Shown: positions 22,693-34,500 of the stretch, one piece after another | Layout: every line of letters starts with the position of its first letter | How positions within the stretch are numbered: position 1 is the first letter of the stretch | Assembly (NCBI GenBank): GCA_015350385.1 | Contig: WNKI01000004.1 | Span: forward strand, 1,238,078 to 1,302,077 | From: Aculops lycopersici | Taxonomy: Eukaryota > Arthropoda > Arachnida > Trombidiformes > Eriophyidae | Direction: 5' to 3' | Length of the DNA stretch: 64,000 nucleotides | Position numbers and translations under genes: made by a program | The notes under the pieces: generated by a model | The model's database searches: none | Seen by the model: the letters and a program-made list of their open reading frames with translations, nothing else | What the model was told of the DNA's origin: nothing

Positions 22693-25600
22693 ATGAAGTG
22701 CGAGACCAAGAGATTGGCCCCAAGAAACGAGCCGCCCGATTTGGGTAGTGAGAGCCAGAATTCAGAGGAGAAAAAAGAGCAGCAGCATGATTTCATTTTA
22801 CACGAAAGAAAACGAAGAAGAGGAAGTAGCAGAAAATGGAATAGAAGAAGATTGTCTAGAGAAAATTCGAAAATTAGAGCAGGAAAATTGAATAGAACAA
22901 CGACAGCAACAATAAAAGAGAAAACAACGAGCAGAAAGTTTATAGGATTATTTATTTTGTTCGATTTGCTTCTTCTATCAACCTTGTTATCATTACAAAG
23001 CGACCAATCAACAGAAGCCGAGTATGTTGAGTTTAACCCAGAGCAAATCGAAGATTTAACATCTATGAATTTGTTGATGAGTGAAGAACAATCAACTCAA
23101 ACGAATGCCTTTTTCGAAGACCCACAGCCACTTGTTAGTAGTTATGTGTCGTCGCTACACGATGCTGGCTCAGGTATGGGCTTTCCCTCGCAATCACAAT
23201 CGCAATTTGCCAAGCAACCTCAATTCAACTACGACACCTCGTCCGTTTCTCCGTCTCTGATTACGGCCAAGTGTTGGAATAACTATGAGAATGACAACGA
23301 TTGCAAGCAACTCAATGTTATCACATCACCAAATTCCGACCAAACAAGATTACAGCAGCAACAACAGCAGAATCAATATGAAGATAACAGCATCATCACT
23401 CCAGTTGTTATCTTTGAGTCCGCGTCGACCCTTGAGCCGCCGCCGCACCAGCAAAACCCATTCAACAACTACTATCAACAGCCATCCAATATAATCAACA
23501 ACCAGAACAACCAAAATCAGAACAATAATAACAATAATAATCAATCACCGCCCGCTTACCTGGCGCCGCCTTACTTTTCGTCAACCTCGCGACCGGATAC
23601 GAGCAACGTGTTGCTTGCCCGCCATCGGACCCCGCCCACCGCAAACGATATTTATGCAGCAACGCCGGCGGGCGCCACATTGATGCCGAGCGATGGGTCG
23701 GAACCATCCACCTTGAATTACAATCAAGACTTCAACAATAACATTGGATTCACGACGCAGGTAACAATCAATATGTCCACCAGGCCAACCACTAGCATCT
23801 ATGTGGCCACACCGCAACCTGGCAAGACCACCACAACAGGAAGGACTTGTCGCGACGAAAACGACGAGGACTGTGATGAGCCAACGGAGGAGAGCGCGAA
23901 GGGAGGTGCCGATGATGGTGGCGATGATGGCGAGACCGACAGTGGAGACGGCGACGATACTGGCGATAGTGATATTAATATCAACAATAATATCAACATT
24001 GGCAATAAAAGTAAATCGTCGCACTTGCCATCGGTTTATGATCGCAACAACAATGAAGTTAGTGATAACATTGATTCGGGTTCAGGTGAGGGGCCGGCAA
24101 ATGGGGACGATAGTGAGGACGATGGCGACGATAATGGCGACGAGGGAGAAGGTGGAAGTCAGAACAATAACAAGGGCGGAGCTCGAGGTCGAGGTGACCA
24201 AGAAGGCGACTTGCCCGAAGGTTCGGGCGAGAACTCGACGGGAGTTGGCTTAAGTAATAATAACAGGTTGCCATCGAGCACGAAGAGTAATGAAAGCGAT
24301 AGACATGAAACCGCGTCCAATAGATACTTCGAAGTGACGTCATATCGACCTACTCAGGGTTCGGAGTTTATGTCAACCTCAACTCAAGCTACATCCACCT
24401 CAACAGCAACAACCACAACCAAAAGACCGGGCGCAAATATTGAGGTTGTTTTTCATCCCACTTTGCCGCCAAGTTTTCCCATCACAACAACAAGTCCATC
24501 GATAATTGCCACTCATTCAACCTCAAGAGACAATCAGCAATACCAACCAGAGATTAGAACAACAAGTGTCACGCCACCAACCACAACCACCGGCGACACT
24601 GTAACCAGTAGGCCAGTTTATCCGTCGACAAACCATCCAATCAATCCTAATGATGAGCTAAATCCCACCGACGAAGATGGACTTGCCCTAACACCACCTG
24701 TTACCGTTGATCCAAATCCGTCAATTATACTTCTGCCGATGGGAGGTGAGCGTAATTTTAGTCAAGTCTCTCAAGTGCCACAGACTAATGGTGGTGGTGG
24801 TGGTGGCAAGTCCCAGCCGAATAATGGTGACAGTGGCGACAAGTTGAATCCAATGAATCGGTTTGTTCCAAACTCTACACCGAAACCCTACGTTCCCTTT
24901 GGAAATCCCTGGACTCACACGAGGACACCGCAGCCGCCTTTGAATATTTACACCGCAGAGTCGCCTCTCACTACACTTGGTCCATCAGGTCGAGATGGCA
25001 ACAAGTTGCTGAAGAGCGACACGGTGCAAAAGAGCCAACCGGAAATTTTGTCAACTCTATTGTTGTGGTCTTCGATTTTAATCCTAGTCACCACTGCCTT
25101 CATCTTCGTTTGCCTATCCATCGGCTTTTGGCGACGCAATACAGCTAGACAACGAGCTTTCTTGCACAAGGCCAACTTGATGAATAACGGGGCAGGTGGT
25201 CAGATTGGTGGACCGAATCAAATGGTTGGCAGTATGTCGCATGGGAGCCACCTGTTGGCAAACATGCAGCAACCAGGACTACTGACCACTTACTCGCCAC
25301 TCAATCAAGGAATGAACTTGGGCAAGGTGACCACGAGTGTGATCAAGGCACAACCGGCTGATATAATGCCACTCGAGGAGGATGAAGACGAAGACGAGGA
25401 GCGGGAGTCTAAGGATGGATTGTTGATGGATGGATCTTTGAATGGAAACGACATGAATGGCAACAATGTAAACATCATCTCGTCGACCGAAGATCAACAA
25501 ACCACGAGCAGTGGATCGCAGCGAACCAATGATAGTGTCCAAGGAGTTGCAGCAGCAAATTTGGGCAATAATGGGCTTCAGATGGGCAACAACAATAATC

Positions 25601-26601
25601 ATCATCATGCTATGAACAATCGAAGTCAGTATCCAAATAGCCTATCTGATGGGAGACAAAATAGCAGCTCCATTAGCGACTCGCAAAGTTCACCTGACAA
25701 CACCGAGACACATAACCTTCATATGCAGCCGAAGCAAATGCAGCAGTTCAATAACAATAATAATGGTTACCCAAATATGCACAACAACACCAACAACAGC
25801 ATTCCCCCGCAAGCTCACCGGCTAGACCAAAGGGCGCCCATGCAACAGCAACAGATGCATCCGTTGGGAGGTATGAACCACCACCAGCAACCACTTGTTT
25901 ACAGTGGACAACACCAGCCACCTTACCTCAACAACAACAACAACAACCAGCGACCTCCGAGAGGATTTGTGGCCAGCAGCCGGTCGGTGGAGGACTTGCA
26001 GCGTGGAGCTGCACCGCCGACTGCCATGATCATGATGGGACCACCACCTCCTATGTCGCTACACCGGCAGATAAATGGCAATGGAATTGGAAGTAATGGT
26101 GGCCATGTGCAGTTGACAATGAGACAACCGTTTCCACAGAGTTTTATGCCACCTGTGGCTAACATGAATGGCGGCGGCGACAATGGACAAATATTTGCTA
26201 GGCCACCGGTGCCATTGCCGATGAATGGCAACGGGTTTCCTCACAAGCCGCCTATGAGGCCACCTCTCATGGACTATCCGCAATTCAATCAGCCAATAAG
26301 TCCATCCAGGGTTGCAATGAACCCTTTGGCAACATTGAGTAGGAGATATCCAACGGGCGCCGGCCTCAACAGGAACATTTACTCCGAAGACTCGTCGTCG
26401 TTTATGACCACAAGTCCCTCTCTTGCCAGAACCTCATCGAGCTCCAGTTTTGCCTTCGCAAACTCTGCAAAATCGTCCCTATTGAACTACAACATGGGCA
26501 ACAGTGGACAACAACCACCTGTCCCCAGTCAATCAACTGGCCCGCCAGTACCGCCTCCTGTTATGGGTAGACGGGATCGAAGTGAAGCTTGGTATTTGTG
26601 A
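22693..26601 (+). CDS. large low-complexity membrane protein, proteoglycan/mucin-like (1302 aa)
   Basis: Not recognised as a known family. I start it at the ATG at 22693 (AAG before ATG, purine at -3). Layout: a basic N region (residues 1-80, with RKRRRG-type clusters), hydrophobic segment FIGLFILFDLLLLSTLLSL (about 83-101) acting as signal anchor or late signal peptide, and a Ser/Thr/Pro/Asn/Gln-rich stretch. Acidic Ser-Gly sites typical of glycosaminoglycan attachment follow (DSGDGDD, DSGSGEG near 461, EGSGENS near 509), then Thr-rich mucin-like sequence. A strong membrane span ILSTLLLWSSILILVTTAFIF continues to GFWRR (about 785-812), with a 490-residue Asn/Gln/Pro/Met-rich tail containing an acidic EEDEDEDEERE patch. 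It ends SEAWYL, which could bind a PDZ domain. It is one exon, convergent with cyclin A. It may be a syndecan-like receptor, but no conserved syndecan tail is seen. Confidence 0.8.
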   Translation: MKCETKRLAPRNEPPDLGSESQNSEEKKEQQHDFILHERKRRRGSSRKWNRRRLSRENSKIRAGKLNRTTTATIKEKTTSRKFIGLFILFDLLLLSTLLSLQSDQSTEAEYVEFNPEQIEDLTSMNLLMSEEQSTQTNAFFEDPQPLVSSYVSSLHDAGSGMGFPSQSQSQFAKQPQFNYDTSSVSPSLITAKCWNNYENDNDCKQLNVITSPNSDQTRLQQQQQQNQYEDNSIITPVVIFESASTLEPPPHQQNPFNNYYQQPSNIINNQNNQNQNNNNNNNQSPPAYLAPPYFSSTSRPDTSNVLLARHRTPPTANDIYAATPAGATLMPSDGSEPSTLNYNQDFNNNIGFTTQVTINMSTRPTTSIYVATPQPGKTTTTGRTCRDENDEDCDEPTEESAKGGADDGGDDGETDSGDGDDTGDSDININNNINIGNKSKSSHLPSVYDRNNNEVSDNIDSGSGEGPANGDDSEDDGDDNGDEGEGGSQNNNKGGARGRGDQEGDLPEGSGENSTGVGLSNNNRLPSSTKSNESDRHETASNRYFEVTSYRPTQGSEFMSTSTQATSTSTATTTTKRPGANIEVVFHPTLPPSFPITTTSPSIIATHSTSRDNQQYQPEIRTTSVTPPTTTTGDTVTSRPVYPSTNHPINPNDELNPTDEDGLALTPPVTVDPNPSIILLPMGGERNFSQVSQVPQTNGGGGGGKSQPNNGDSGDKLNPMNRFVPNSTPKPYVPFGNPWTHTRTPQPPLNIYTAESPLTTLGPSGRDGNKLLKSDTVQKSQPEILSTLLLWSSILILVTTAFIFVCLSIGFWRRNTARQRAFLHKANLMNNGAGGQIGGPNQMVGSMSHGSHLLANMQQPGLLTTYSPLNQGMNLGKVTTSVIKAQPADIMPLEEDEDEDEERESKDGLLMDGSLNGNDMNGNNVNIISSTEDQQTTSSGSQRTNDSVQGVAAANLGNNGLQMGNNNNHHHAMNNRSQYPNSLSDGRQNSSSISDSQSSPDNTETHNLHMQPKQMQQFNNNNNGYPNMHNNTNNSIPPQAHRLDQRAPMQQQQMHPLGGMNHHQQPLVYSGQHQPPYLNNNNNNQRPPRGFVASSRSVEDLQRGAAPPTAMIMMGPPPPMSLHRQINGNGIGSNGGHVQLTMRQPFPQSFMPPVANMNGGGDNGQIFARPPVPLPMNGNGFPHKPPMRPPLMDYPQFNQPISPSRVAMNPLATLSRRYPTGAGLNRNIYSEDSSSFMTTSPSLARTSSSSSFAFANSAKSSLLNYNMGNSGQQPPVPSQSTGPPVPPPVMGRRDRSEAWYL

Positions 26602-26901
26602 CATCTAATGGGATGAGATACTAATAATAATAATATTTATGAGTTGACACAGTTTCAAGTGTTCTGAGCAAATTTATTACAAGAATTGGGTTCATTTCTT
26701 CTCGGGGTTTGTCGATGTGTGGCAAGGTCTTTTTTTATCTTCTTGGGTCTACGTACTATCACCAGATCTACAGTTCGCCTATGGTGCCTGCAGGTGTTAC
26801 GCGCTCACCTAAAATTACACTTCAAATCCATCGAAATTGAAAAAGAAGTCGCGCGAGAGGCGCCAAAGTATTTGGATTGTACTGTAACGCAAATGAGGCG
26901 T

Positions 26902-26907
26902 TTTATT
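26902..26907 (-). promoter_or_regulatory. poly(A) signal AATAAA of cyclin A
   Basis: Minus-strand hexamer 125 nt past the cyclin A stop codon, inside the 431-bp gap shared with the convergent gene. Confidence 0.5.
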
Positions 26908-27032
26908 ATTAGATTGGTTCTGAGATGATTATTGTTGTTTTCCATGATTGGTATTAGGGTTTCTAAATCTTTTCAGTTACTCTGTTCTAATTGTTCTTGT
27001 TGCTCGACTTGGTCCAGTTAAATTTCAGATTA

Positions 27033-28541
27033 TTACTCGACGATCGCTCCTAAAACTTCAACTCCGACCGCCGGCAAAAGGGATACGCAATTGTGAGCTT
27101 CGTCAGCAAATCGATTGTAGATGGCAGAATCGGTGGGATGCCTAGAGGAACCGGAGTGGGCTTTGTCTTGTATTAATCTTAAGGCTTCAATGCAGAAGGG
27201 TAAGTCCTGGTTTAGGGTGTAGACTCGTCGGTCAATTTTGGCCAACTCCTCATTCTTAGGTAGAGTTCGGCGTTCTAATTGCTCCAAGATGGATCTGTCA
27301 AATGCATCCCTAAGTTGGGCGGATATATTGGCTTGGGCATTGAGTTGATATGCTGCTAAGATCACAGAGGCTAAAGCAATTTCGCTTGGGTAATATTCTA
27401 AAAACGGTTGATCGTTAATTAGTGAGAGGTAGCATAAATATTCAGCTAAATGGTAGACTTTTCTTGAGAACTTATTAAAAGCAAATATTTGCCGTAAGAA
27501 GAATGAGGTGGTTGGTGTTGAAATTCTAAAATTCAATGTCTTGAGTATCTCCTGTTCCATTTGACAGATTTGTTGGCCTGTGTAAGTTTCATCAGTTACT
27601 TCAACGAATTGGAATAGACTTGGTGGATAAATTTCTTCATACTTTGATGCTATAAACATTGCCGATACACCTAATAGCTGTAGATTCACAGTTGGTATTG
27701 ACATTTTAGATAGAAATCTATCGATGATTGCAATACAAATGAACAGAGTCTCCGATTGTAGCTGATATTCATCTGAAACCTCCACAAGCCAATTGATTAG
27801 AATTGACCTCTTCTCGGAGTCAATATGATTTTGAAAGTCCATATAATTTGGTAGAGCTCTCAATTCGGCCTTTCTTTCTAATTTTGTTAAATACTGATTA
27901 ATGTCGTCAATGTAAATCGTGCTCTTAAACAATTGCGAGTCATCATGCTGTTTGAAAGCCTGGCTAAGCTCCAACTTTAGCTCCTCATCATAACGAGCAT
28001 CAGCCTCCTCCTCATCTTCGATCATCAGCTCGGACTCGTCAAACTCGAGCATGTTTTCACTAGAACTAAACTGACCCTCGTGGTGGTTGTCGTCGATTTC
28101 CTCTTCGTCACATTGGTTCGATAATATAGTGGTGCCGAGTCCATCGCCCTCGCTGAGTCCGGTGAGATCTAAATCGTTGACTTCGTCATGTATAATCGAG
28201 GGAACAAAGTCGGATCCCAAAGAGGCCATTGAGATGTCATTCTCTTGGTCGTCCAAACTACTTGTTGAGCTGCTTGTGTTATGGTTGGAGTGTTGCTGCT
28301 GTGATGATGACAACTGTTGTTGCTGATGGTCTATGCTCATTTGACTAGCTTGGCTGGTCAGTGCCTGCCTCAGACCAAGAGGCTCCCTCTTGCTTGAAGG
28401 CTGAAGTACGGCGAGATCCTTCGGTGGGGGCGGTGGTTGGTGTTGGAGGTGATTGTTTAGCTCCTTGGCCGCCAAACCGGCGGCCTGATCACCAACACCC
28501 TCACCAAAGTCGTCGACGAAGATCTGAAATTTGCCGGCCAT
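27033..28541 (-). CDS. CycA: cyclin A (502 aa)
   Basis: Regulatory subunit of CDK1/CDK2 in S phase and mitosis. The N-terminal half is disordered and contains RxxL destruction-box candidates (REPL at 52-55, RQAL at 58-61) for APC/C ubiquitination, Gln/Ser runs and acidic clusters. From about residue 215 the two cyclin folds are plain: YIDDINQYL, PNYM, ILINWLVEVSDEYQL, ETLFICIAIIDRFLSKM, LQLLGVSAMFIASKYEEIYPP, TDETYT, MEQEILKTLNFRISTPT. This pattern is A-type rather than B-type. The hydrophobic-patch MRAIL motif reads KRSIL here, an unusual Met-to-Lys change. The start is the ATG at 28541 (MAGKFQIFVDD); upstream codons lack an ATG. No intron interrupts the coding region. Convergent with the membrane-protein gene. 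Confidence 0.93.
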   Translation of the reverse strand: MAGKFQIFVDDFGEGVGDQAAGLAAKELNNHLQHQPPPPPKDLAVLQPSSKREPLGLRQALTSQASQMSIDHQQQQLSSSQQQHSNHNTSSSTSSLDDQENDISMASLGSDFVPSIIHDEVNDLDLTGLSEGDGLGTTILSNQCDEEEIDDNHHEGQFSSSENMLEFDESELMIEDEEEADARYDEELKLELSQAFKQHDDSQLFKSTIYIDDINQYLTKLERKAELRALPNYMDFQNHIDSEKRSILINWLVEVSDEYQLQSETLFICIAIIDRFLSKMSIPTVNLQLLGVSAMFIASKYEEIYPPSLFQFVEVTDETYTGQQICQMEQEILKTLNFRISTPTTSFFLRQIFAFNKFSRKVYHLAEYLCYLSLINDQPFLEYYPSEIALASVILAAYQLNAQANISAQLRDAFDRSILEQLERRTLPKNEELAKIDRRVYTLNQDLPFCIEALRLIQDKAHSGSSRHPTDSAIYNRFADEAHNCVSLLPAVGVEVLGAIVE

Positions 28542-31500
28542 GTTTGCGCGCGCGTCAATTTGTTGTGGTTGATATTGATACAAGTCAGTGGATTACGATG
28601 TGGTGCTATGAATCTCCTGTTGAATGGCTTTGGTTATGTTGTTGTTGTTGTTGTTGTATTTATGGTATTATTGTGCGGCGATTGATGAAATGATTATTAT
28701 GCTCAGGAGAATATTATAATGAGATGGCTTGAGATGAGATTGTATACAGTATAATGATGATGAGATATATAATATAATAATAAAACAATTGGGATATTGG
28801 GGTAGGTGAAATAGTAGTCGTGGTGTAGCAAATAAGAAAACCCAACTCGCGCTCCGTCCACAAGTCGACTGGCGAAGTAGCCGTTAGATGCTCTCGCTTT
28901 TGTGTGCAATGTGTCTTGTTTACGCGGCAAACACTCCCCATTGGATCCAATGGGTCGCCGCTGTACCTAAGCGAGCAAGCGGCAACGACTACAGGCTGCA
29001 AAAGGGCAAGCGGCGGCGGCGCACGTTGTTGCATGCGGAAAATAACTGACCGCCGCCGCGCGCTTCACTTTCCCCCACTCGCCTGTTGCGACCCCCTGGT
29101 TTCTCGCTCGGCCGCATTCCATTCCCATGGCATTGTGTGTGAGTTTTGCTGTAGTATTTTGTATGCATCCATTGAGAAGTATACCTACCAAAAATCCAAC
29201 CGGTGGCCATGCACAACCAGACCCACAACCGCCAGTTGCGCGCCCAGCGTCGAGGGGGCAAAAAAGAGCAATAGCTAATGAAGGGGGAAAGAAAGTTGAG
29301 TCCTATACTTGCAATTTGCAACTAGTCATCATAACAATGGTAAACATGTAACATCTTGCGCCTTCTAATCGGAAATAAATACTGCTAGACTAGTTGTAAT
29401 AATCACAAGCGAAATGATGTCAATGTCTACAGGAGGAGTCAAGACAAAGGTACATTACAACTCTTGTTGGTGCTCAATTTAGATTTGAGTTTGGACAACC
29501 TGAGAGAAAAGACAATAGGAAATCACGATGAGCCACCAGATTACTGCAAGCAATCAAAGTGTCTCCCTCAACTTGGCAAGTTGGCACCTAACAAATGGGG
29601 AAACGTGATTTCTCGTCGATCTATCGCCCTCTCATTTGGTGGCGACTGTAGAGACTCTCAATCGCGATGCATGGGAATCTAAGTGGCACGAGCTCAACAC
29701 AACACGCGCTTCCAATTTGTCCTCGAGCTTCCTGTTTCAGTTTGCGCTCGTCCTTCCTCTTGAACGAGCTGTAGAGGCGAACTTGGCACGAGCGCTGGAA
29801 ACCGGAAGCGAGCGATTCAGAGAGGAAACACAATATTGCGCGACGCACTCGCGACTGACCAGACGAGTCGAGATTTTGGCAAGGCGGCGAGTCCTCACAG
29901 TCGTCGTTGTCGCCGTCGTTTGGTGTTGTTTTTACTATTACTGTATCCACTAAACACAGACAGACATTTGAAGGATTGCAGCTGTTATTCTTGTTACGAG
30001 TTAATGCTTCCACTGAAGTTGATGTTGACGTTTATGTCGCCCGCTTTTCTGGCCTGAGAAAGAAAGGCTAAAGTTGCGCTATATACATGAAGCACGACGA
30101 TCAATTCAAACTGCTCCTGTTACGTGATTTTATTTGTTGGCCGCCAAGTGAGAGCTTTTCTGTAGAAAAACTCGCGAGGGGGCAAGTGCGAGAAAGTTGT
30201 GCAAAGTGGAACATTAGTTCCACTTGGTTCCACGTTGAAATTGGCCCCAACACAAATTAGAGCAACTGGACTTTGGTCAAGGTGAATCATGCCAACAGTT
30301 CGAAGGGCGGGCGGTTGTTGCGATTTCTGGCCACTTGATTGCTCGGCGGCTGAGTTTAGCCAACCCAAGCAGAGCAAAGGAAAGCTAAGCTACCAGCCTG
30401 CTAGTTCAATGTCTCTGAGGTGGAGTCTCGCTAGGTCATTTAGCTTGCAATTACATGGCGAGTTGAGTTCGTGGAGAGCGGAACTAAACTAAAGTTGCAA
30501 TCGAAGTTGGTAAAGTTGGTAGAGTTCTTAAAGTCGGCAAAGTTGTTGTTGCAGCTCACGGGGAGGAGGAGGAGGAGGAGGAGTTTGTAGGATTGTTTAC
30601 TCTTTGATTCTCTCACACCAACTCTTCTTTCAGTTCAGGTGAAGTCAAAATAGAGTTCCACTTTCACGCTTATGAGCAACACCGGCAATGCGAAGAACAG
30701 ATACATTAATGTTATTTAGGAAGAAAGAGCGAGAGTTTTCTTTTCTAGAAATCGAGCGGAAGTTACATTGGAAGTTAAATTGTGCAGCCAAGCATTCACT
30801 TGAGGCTAGGCGACAAAGTTGCACTTCTGTGTATGTCTCCAATGGTTGCTAGCCAGCCAGCCAGCCAGCCAGACATTCCAAGTGCAAGGTACTCGCGCGC
30901 TTCTCCAACAACTTTGCTCCTGGCCACTAACTCTCCGACCGATCTGCTGGCTTGCTGAAACTTGCAACAACCGGAAAGAATGAGCCACCAAGTAGACTAA
31001 ACAAAACTCAGCCAGACACAACCATTGATACATGCAGCTAATGGTTGCGCAATAAGCTGCGGTCTACTAGCTGCAAGCAACACAACCGCTACCACTAATC
31101 CCACTACACCTACCCCGTCAACCCAGACCACGAGACCGGAAATCAATCGGAATCTGGCAAGCGAGTGAGCAAAGAGACAGAGATGATTAGTTGCATGGGA
31201 GTTTGCGATTCGGGTTGACTCGACCGGACGATCGATCTCTCGATTCGACGAAGATTATTATTATTATTTTTATTTTTTATTCTTATCACACCACTCCAAC
31301 GGTAATAATTGCTCTTGCGCGCAGTTGGCATCAAGTAGATGGCGTGGCGCGAAATTTCCACCTCGAAACGCCTACCTGCCACCAGTGATTGTAGCGAAGA
31401 ACGTCAACGTGTCTGTCACCTACTCCCGTTAAGCCGGCGTCGCTCTTGCCAACCGAATGACCACCAAAAGAGCACAGCAAAATAAACACTTGATATTCCG

Positions 31501-34500
31501 CTTCACACGCATCGACCCACGCAATGCTTTGAGTCCGACATTGTCACAACCGCCTGGTATTGACAAACTAACCTGGTTCACGGCAACAACGCAACGGCAG
31601 CAGCCTCAACGGACACTCCTACAGAGGCGCCACCGCCACTTCCGGTTGGCAAGCAGCGAGCATTATTTGTGACAATGGTTGTTGTTATTGTTGATATTAC
31701 ATTTTTCAAGCAACTTACTGAGCGGGAGAGCGACCAATGAGCACACTGACGAGCAGCCCGTCGATTCGATGATAGTCTGTCTGGCAAGTTTGTGTCGAAG
31801 TTTGGGCTAGCGGCAACATCAACATTGACACTTGTTCGATGTTGATGCGGCAACGGCAGCAGAAGCGATTGAATTTCAGCCTATGGGTACCCATGAGCTT
31901 CGTTATAAGGCAACGGCGAGCTGAGAGAAGAGGAGCCGACGAGAGGAAAGTGCGAATTACAATCCATCATTGTGTTTAAGCAACCACCGCCACCGCAACG
32001 AAATGACCACGATGGATGGGGAGGCCGATAATTTCTCGCCCACACTACTAGCCGGGAAAGCTAGCTGGCCCGCTGGCCAGGCAGCTTGGCAAGCTAGATG
32101 AGAGTAAAGATCAGCAGCGTCAGCTTGGCTGTTGGTGTTTGATGGACGCGTTGCGCTAACTCTGCCAAGTTCCAGTTGGCAGTCGAGGCCGAGGTGCGCT
32201 GACAACGGTTTGTTTGTGGTCTAGTGCTGCCGTTCTGATTGTCGATCAGAACAGCGGTTGCTTGCTTGCTTGGTGCGTGGCGAATAGATCGAGGCGCTAA
32301 CTTTCTATCCGACTTTATCTATCCATCCGTCTGACTGCCCGCTCTCATGTTGGTGGTTTTGGCCAACCTAAAACCAAAACCCAAAACAACTACAACCACA
32401 TCCAACTAAATGGACTAGCCGCACTGAATGATCGAGTGCATCCACCACACAGCCGCGAATCCCTCGAGGCGTCAACCGGTTGGCAGGCGAGCCAAAAGTG
32501 GAGTTGGATGGAAAAGAATTAGAGTCAAAGTGGAAGTCACTGCCAACCGAAGAGTCCATGTCCTCTGATTGAATCATTACATGGCTAGCAGCAGCAACAG
32601 CAACATAACAGACCGAAACACAGTCCTTGAAAGTTGGGCTCTCCGTAAATATAGTATATATAAATATATATAGAAAGAGTATGTGAGAGTTTGTGTTGTA
32701 GTAGATGGATGAAAGCCATCGCGTGTTGCGCCTCAATTGGTCTCCCAAACTGACGAGCTCAATGGCATCAACACTGACTAGCGCCGGTGTTAGAGCAAAA
32801 ATAAACCCCTAGTCTCTAGCGGCAAAAATAAAGAATCGATGCTGGGGGCAGCAAACCTGGCGTCCGCCGATTTTTTTACTTTGTAGTCTAGCCAAAACCA
32901 ACCACAAACAACGCCATTCGCTCGGTGGTTGGCCATAATGAACGAGCTAGCTGGTAGCCAACTCGAGAGAGGGAGAGAGAGAGACAATGATAGTCATTGA
33001 TCACCAACCAGCGTCCACTCATTCAATTAGTTGGCGGCGGGTTACTTTTGGTTTGGTTTTGTCCGACTGGCAAGCTAGTTGGCGAGCTAGCGTCTAATGG
33101 TCGCTCGGTTGTTGTGACGGCGGTTATTTATACCTGTGGCCTCCGCTGCTGGCAGCTGGATCGCAGCCTAGATTAATACTCACAAATGACTTTACATGTT
33201 TGAGCCGACTGCTCCGCTTCAGCCCCAGTTGCAGTTCCGGTCGCAGCCGCAACAGAAACGTCTGCCCGCGGCGCTACCGCCCTCCGCCTCTTTCTCTGTT
33301 TGTCGGCGCCAATTTCAAATAGTTACTAAGAGTCTCCCGCCAGAGAGACGGGTAAAAAAGCATCCGCTTTGAGATCTTGCAACTCAACTCCCGCAACTTG
33401 CCTCGAGGACTTGACCATGAATCATCGGGCCACTAAGCTTTAGTGTTCCCGAGTCAAGTTCCGCTCTTAAGTGAGCGAGCAAGTGAAAATGGTGGCTGGC
33501 GAGCGAATGGGAAACACCTGTTTTTGTAGCTTTAATCCAAATTTGGTTGAGTCAGCAGGGATAGTTTAATTTTCCAAACTAAACTAAACAAGACTCGACT
33601 GCGTCGTGTGTGAGGGACGCGTCGCGCTTCCGGTTGGTCACGTGAGTGGCAAGTGGCTAAATGCGAGTGAGCGGCAGTCGATAGTGTGGCGACAGCACTA
33701 TGCGATTTGAAGACTCAACTGACGACGTCGACTACCGCCACCAGGACGAAAGTAGAATTGGATTCCCTGGTGCTAGAAACTCTTTAGTTGGAAACTTCCA
33801 TTTTTCGCTCCACTGCATTCAGATGCGCGCCAATTTTACTTTGCCCAGTGCACCAAACTGACTGGTCGCTTTCAAATTCATCATTGACGTCAACTTGAGT
33901 GTGACATGCAATTTGAGCCAAACTTGGAGGCTCTGGCGCAAGGTTTGCGGTTCTGGCCGCAAATAGTAACCGCGCTTCAGTTTGCGCGGCGATAGCAATG
34001 GCAAGAGCATTAGTCTAGTTCGTTCACTTTGGCGAGCTAGCTTGAGAGTTTGGTCTTGGCGACGACAAATACCACCGCGACAACTCTCCGGTTATGCGAC
34101 TTCGAGCCCGAAGTTCCGATGCTCAGCCGGTTGGCGCGCTGGCCTGTATATATATATAAACAATTATTGTAATGAGTGACATTATATTAATATGATAACA
34201 CTTGCGCTGCATTAGTGCGTGTGTGTTCCACTTCTAAACTGAAGTTGAATTAAACTGAATCGAACTGAACTGAAACACCGAATTCCAAATGGACTGCGCC
34301 ACTTTCCAGTCGGGAGCAAGCCAACAGTCAGCCAAGCAGCAGCAGCATTTGACTTATACTCGCTGTCGCTGCCACTCGACTCACCGACTTTCTGACCGAC
34401 CAGCTGACTTGCCAACCGAATAACCGACCGACCGACCGACCAACTGGCCGAGGCTGCTGCTATTTTGAGAGCAGCAGATGAGCAGCGCCAACTAACCTCA

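Noticed and set aside
23285..26283. Numerous ORFs antisense or in other frames within the 1302-residue gene
   Set aside because: Shadows of low-complexity codons (CAA, AAC, GAT) of the real gene; rich in Ile/Val/Leu runs without motifs.
22693..26601. Call as syndecan or neurexin
   Set aside because: The single span, Ser-Gly sites and aromatic C terminus are suggestive, but no LNS/EGF domains and no conserved syndecan tail are present.
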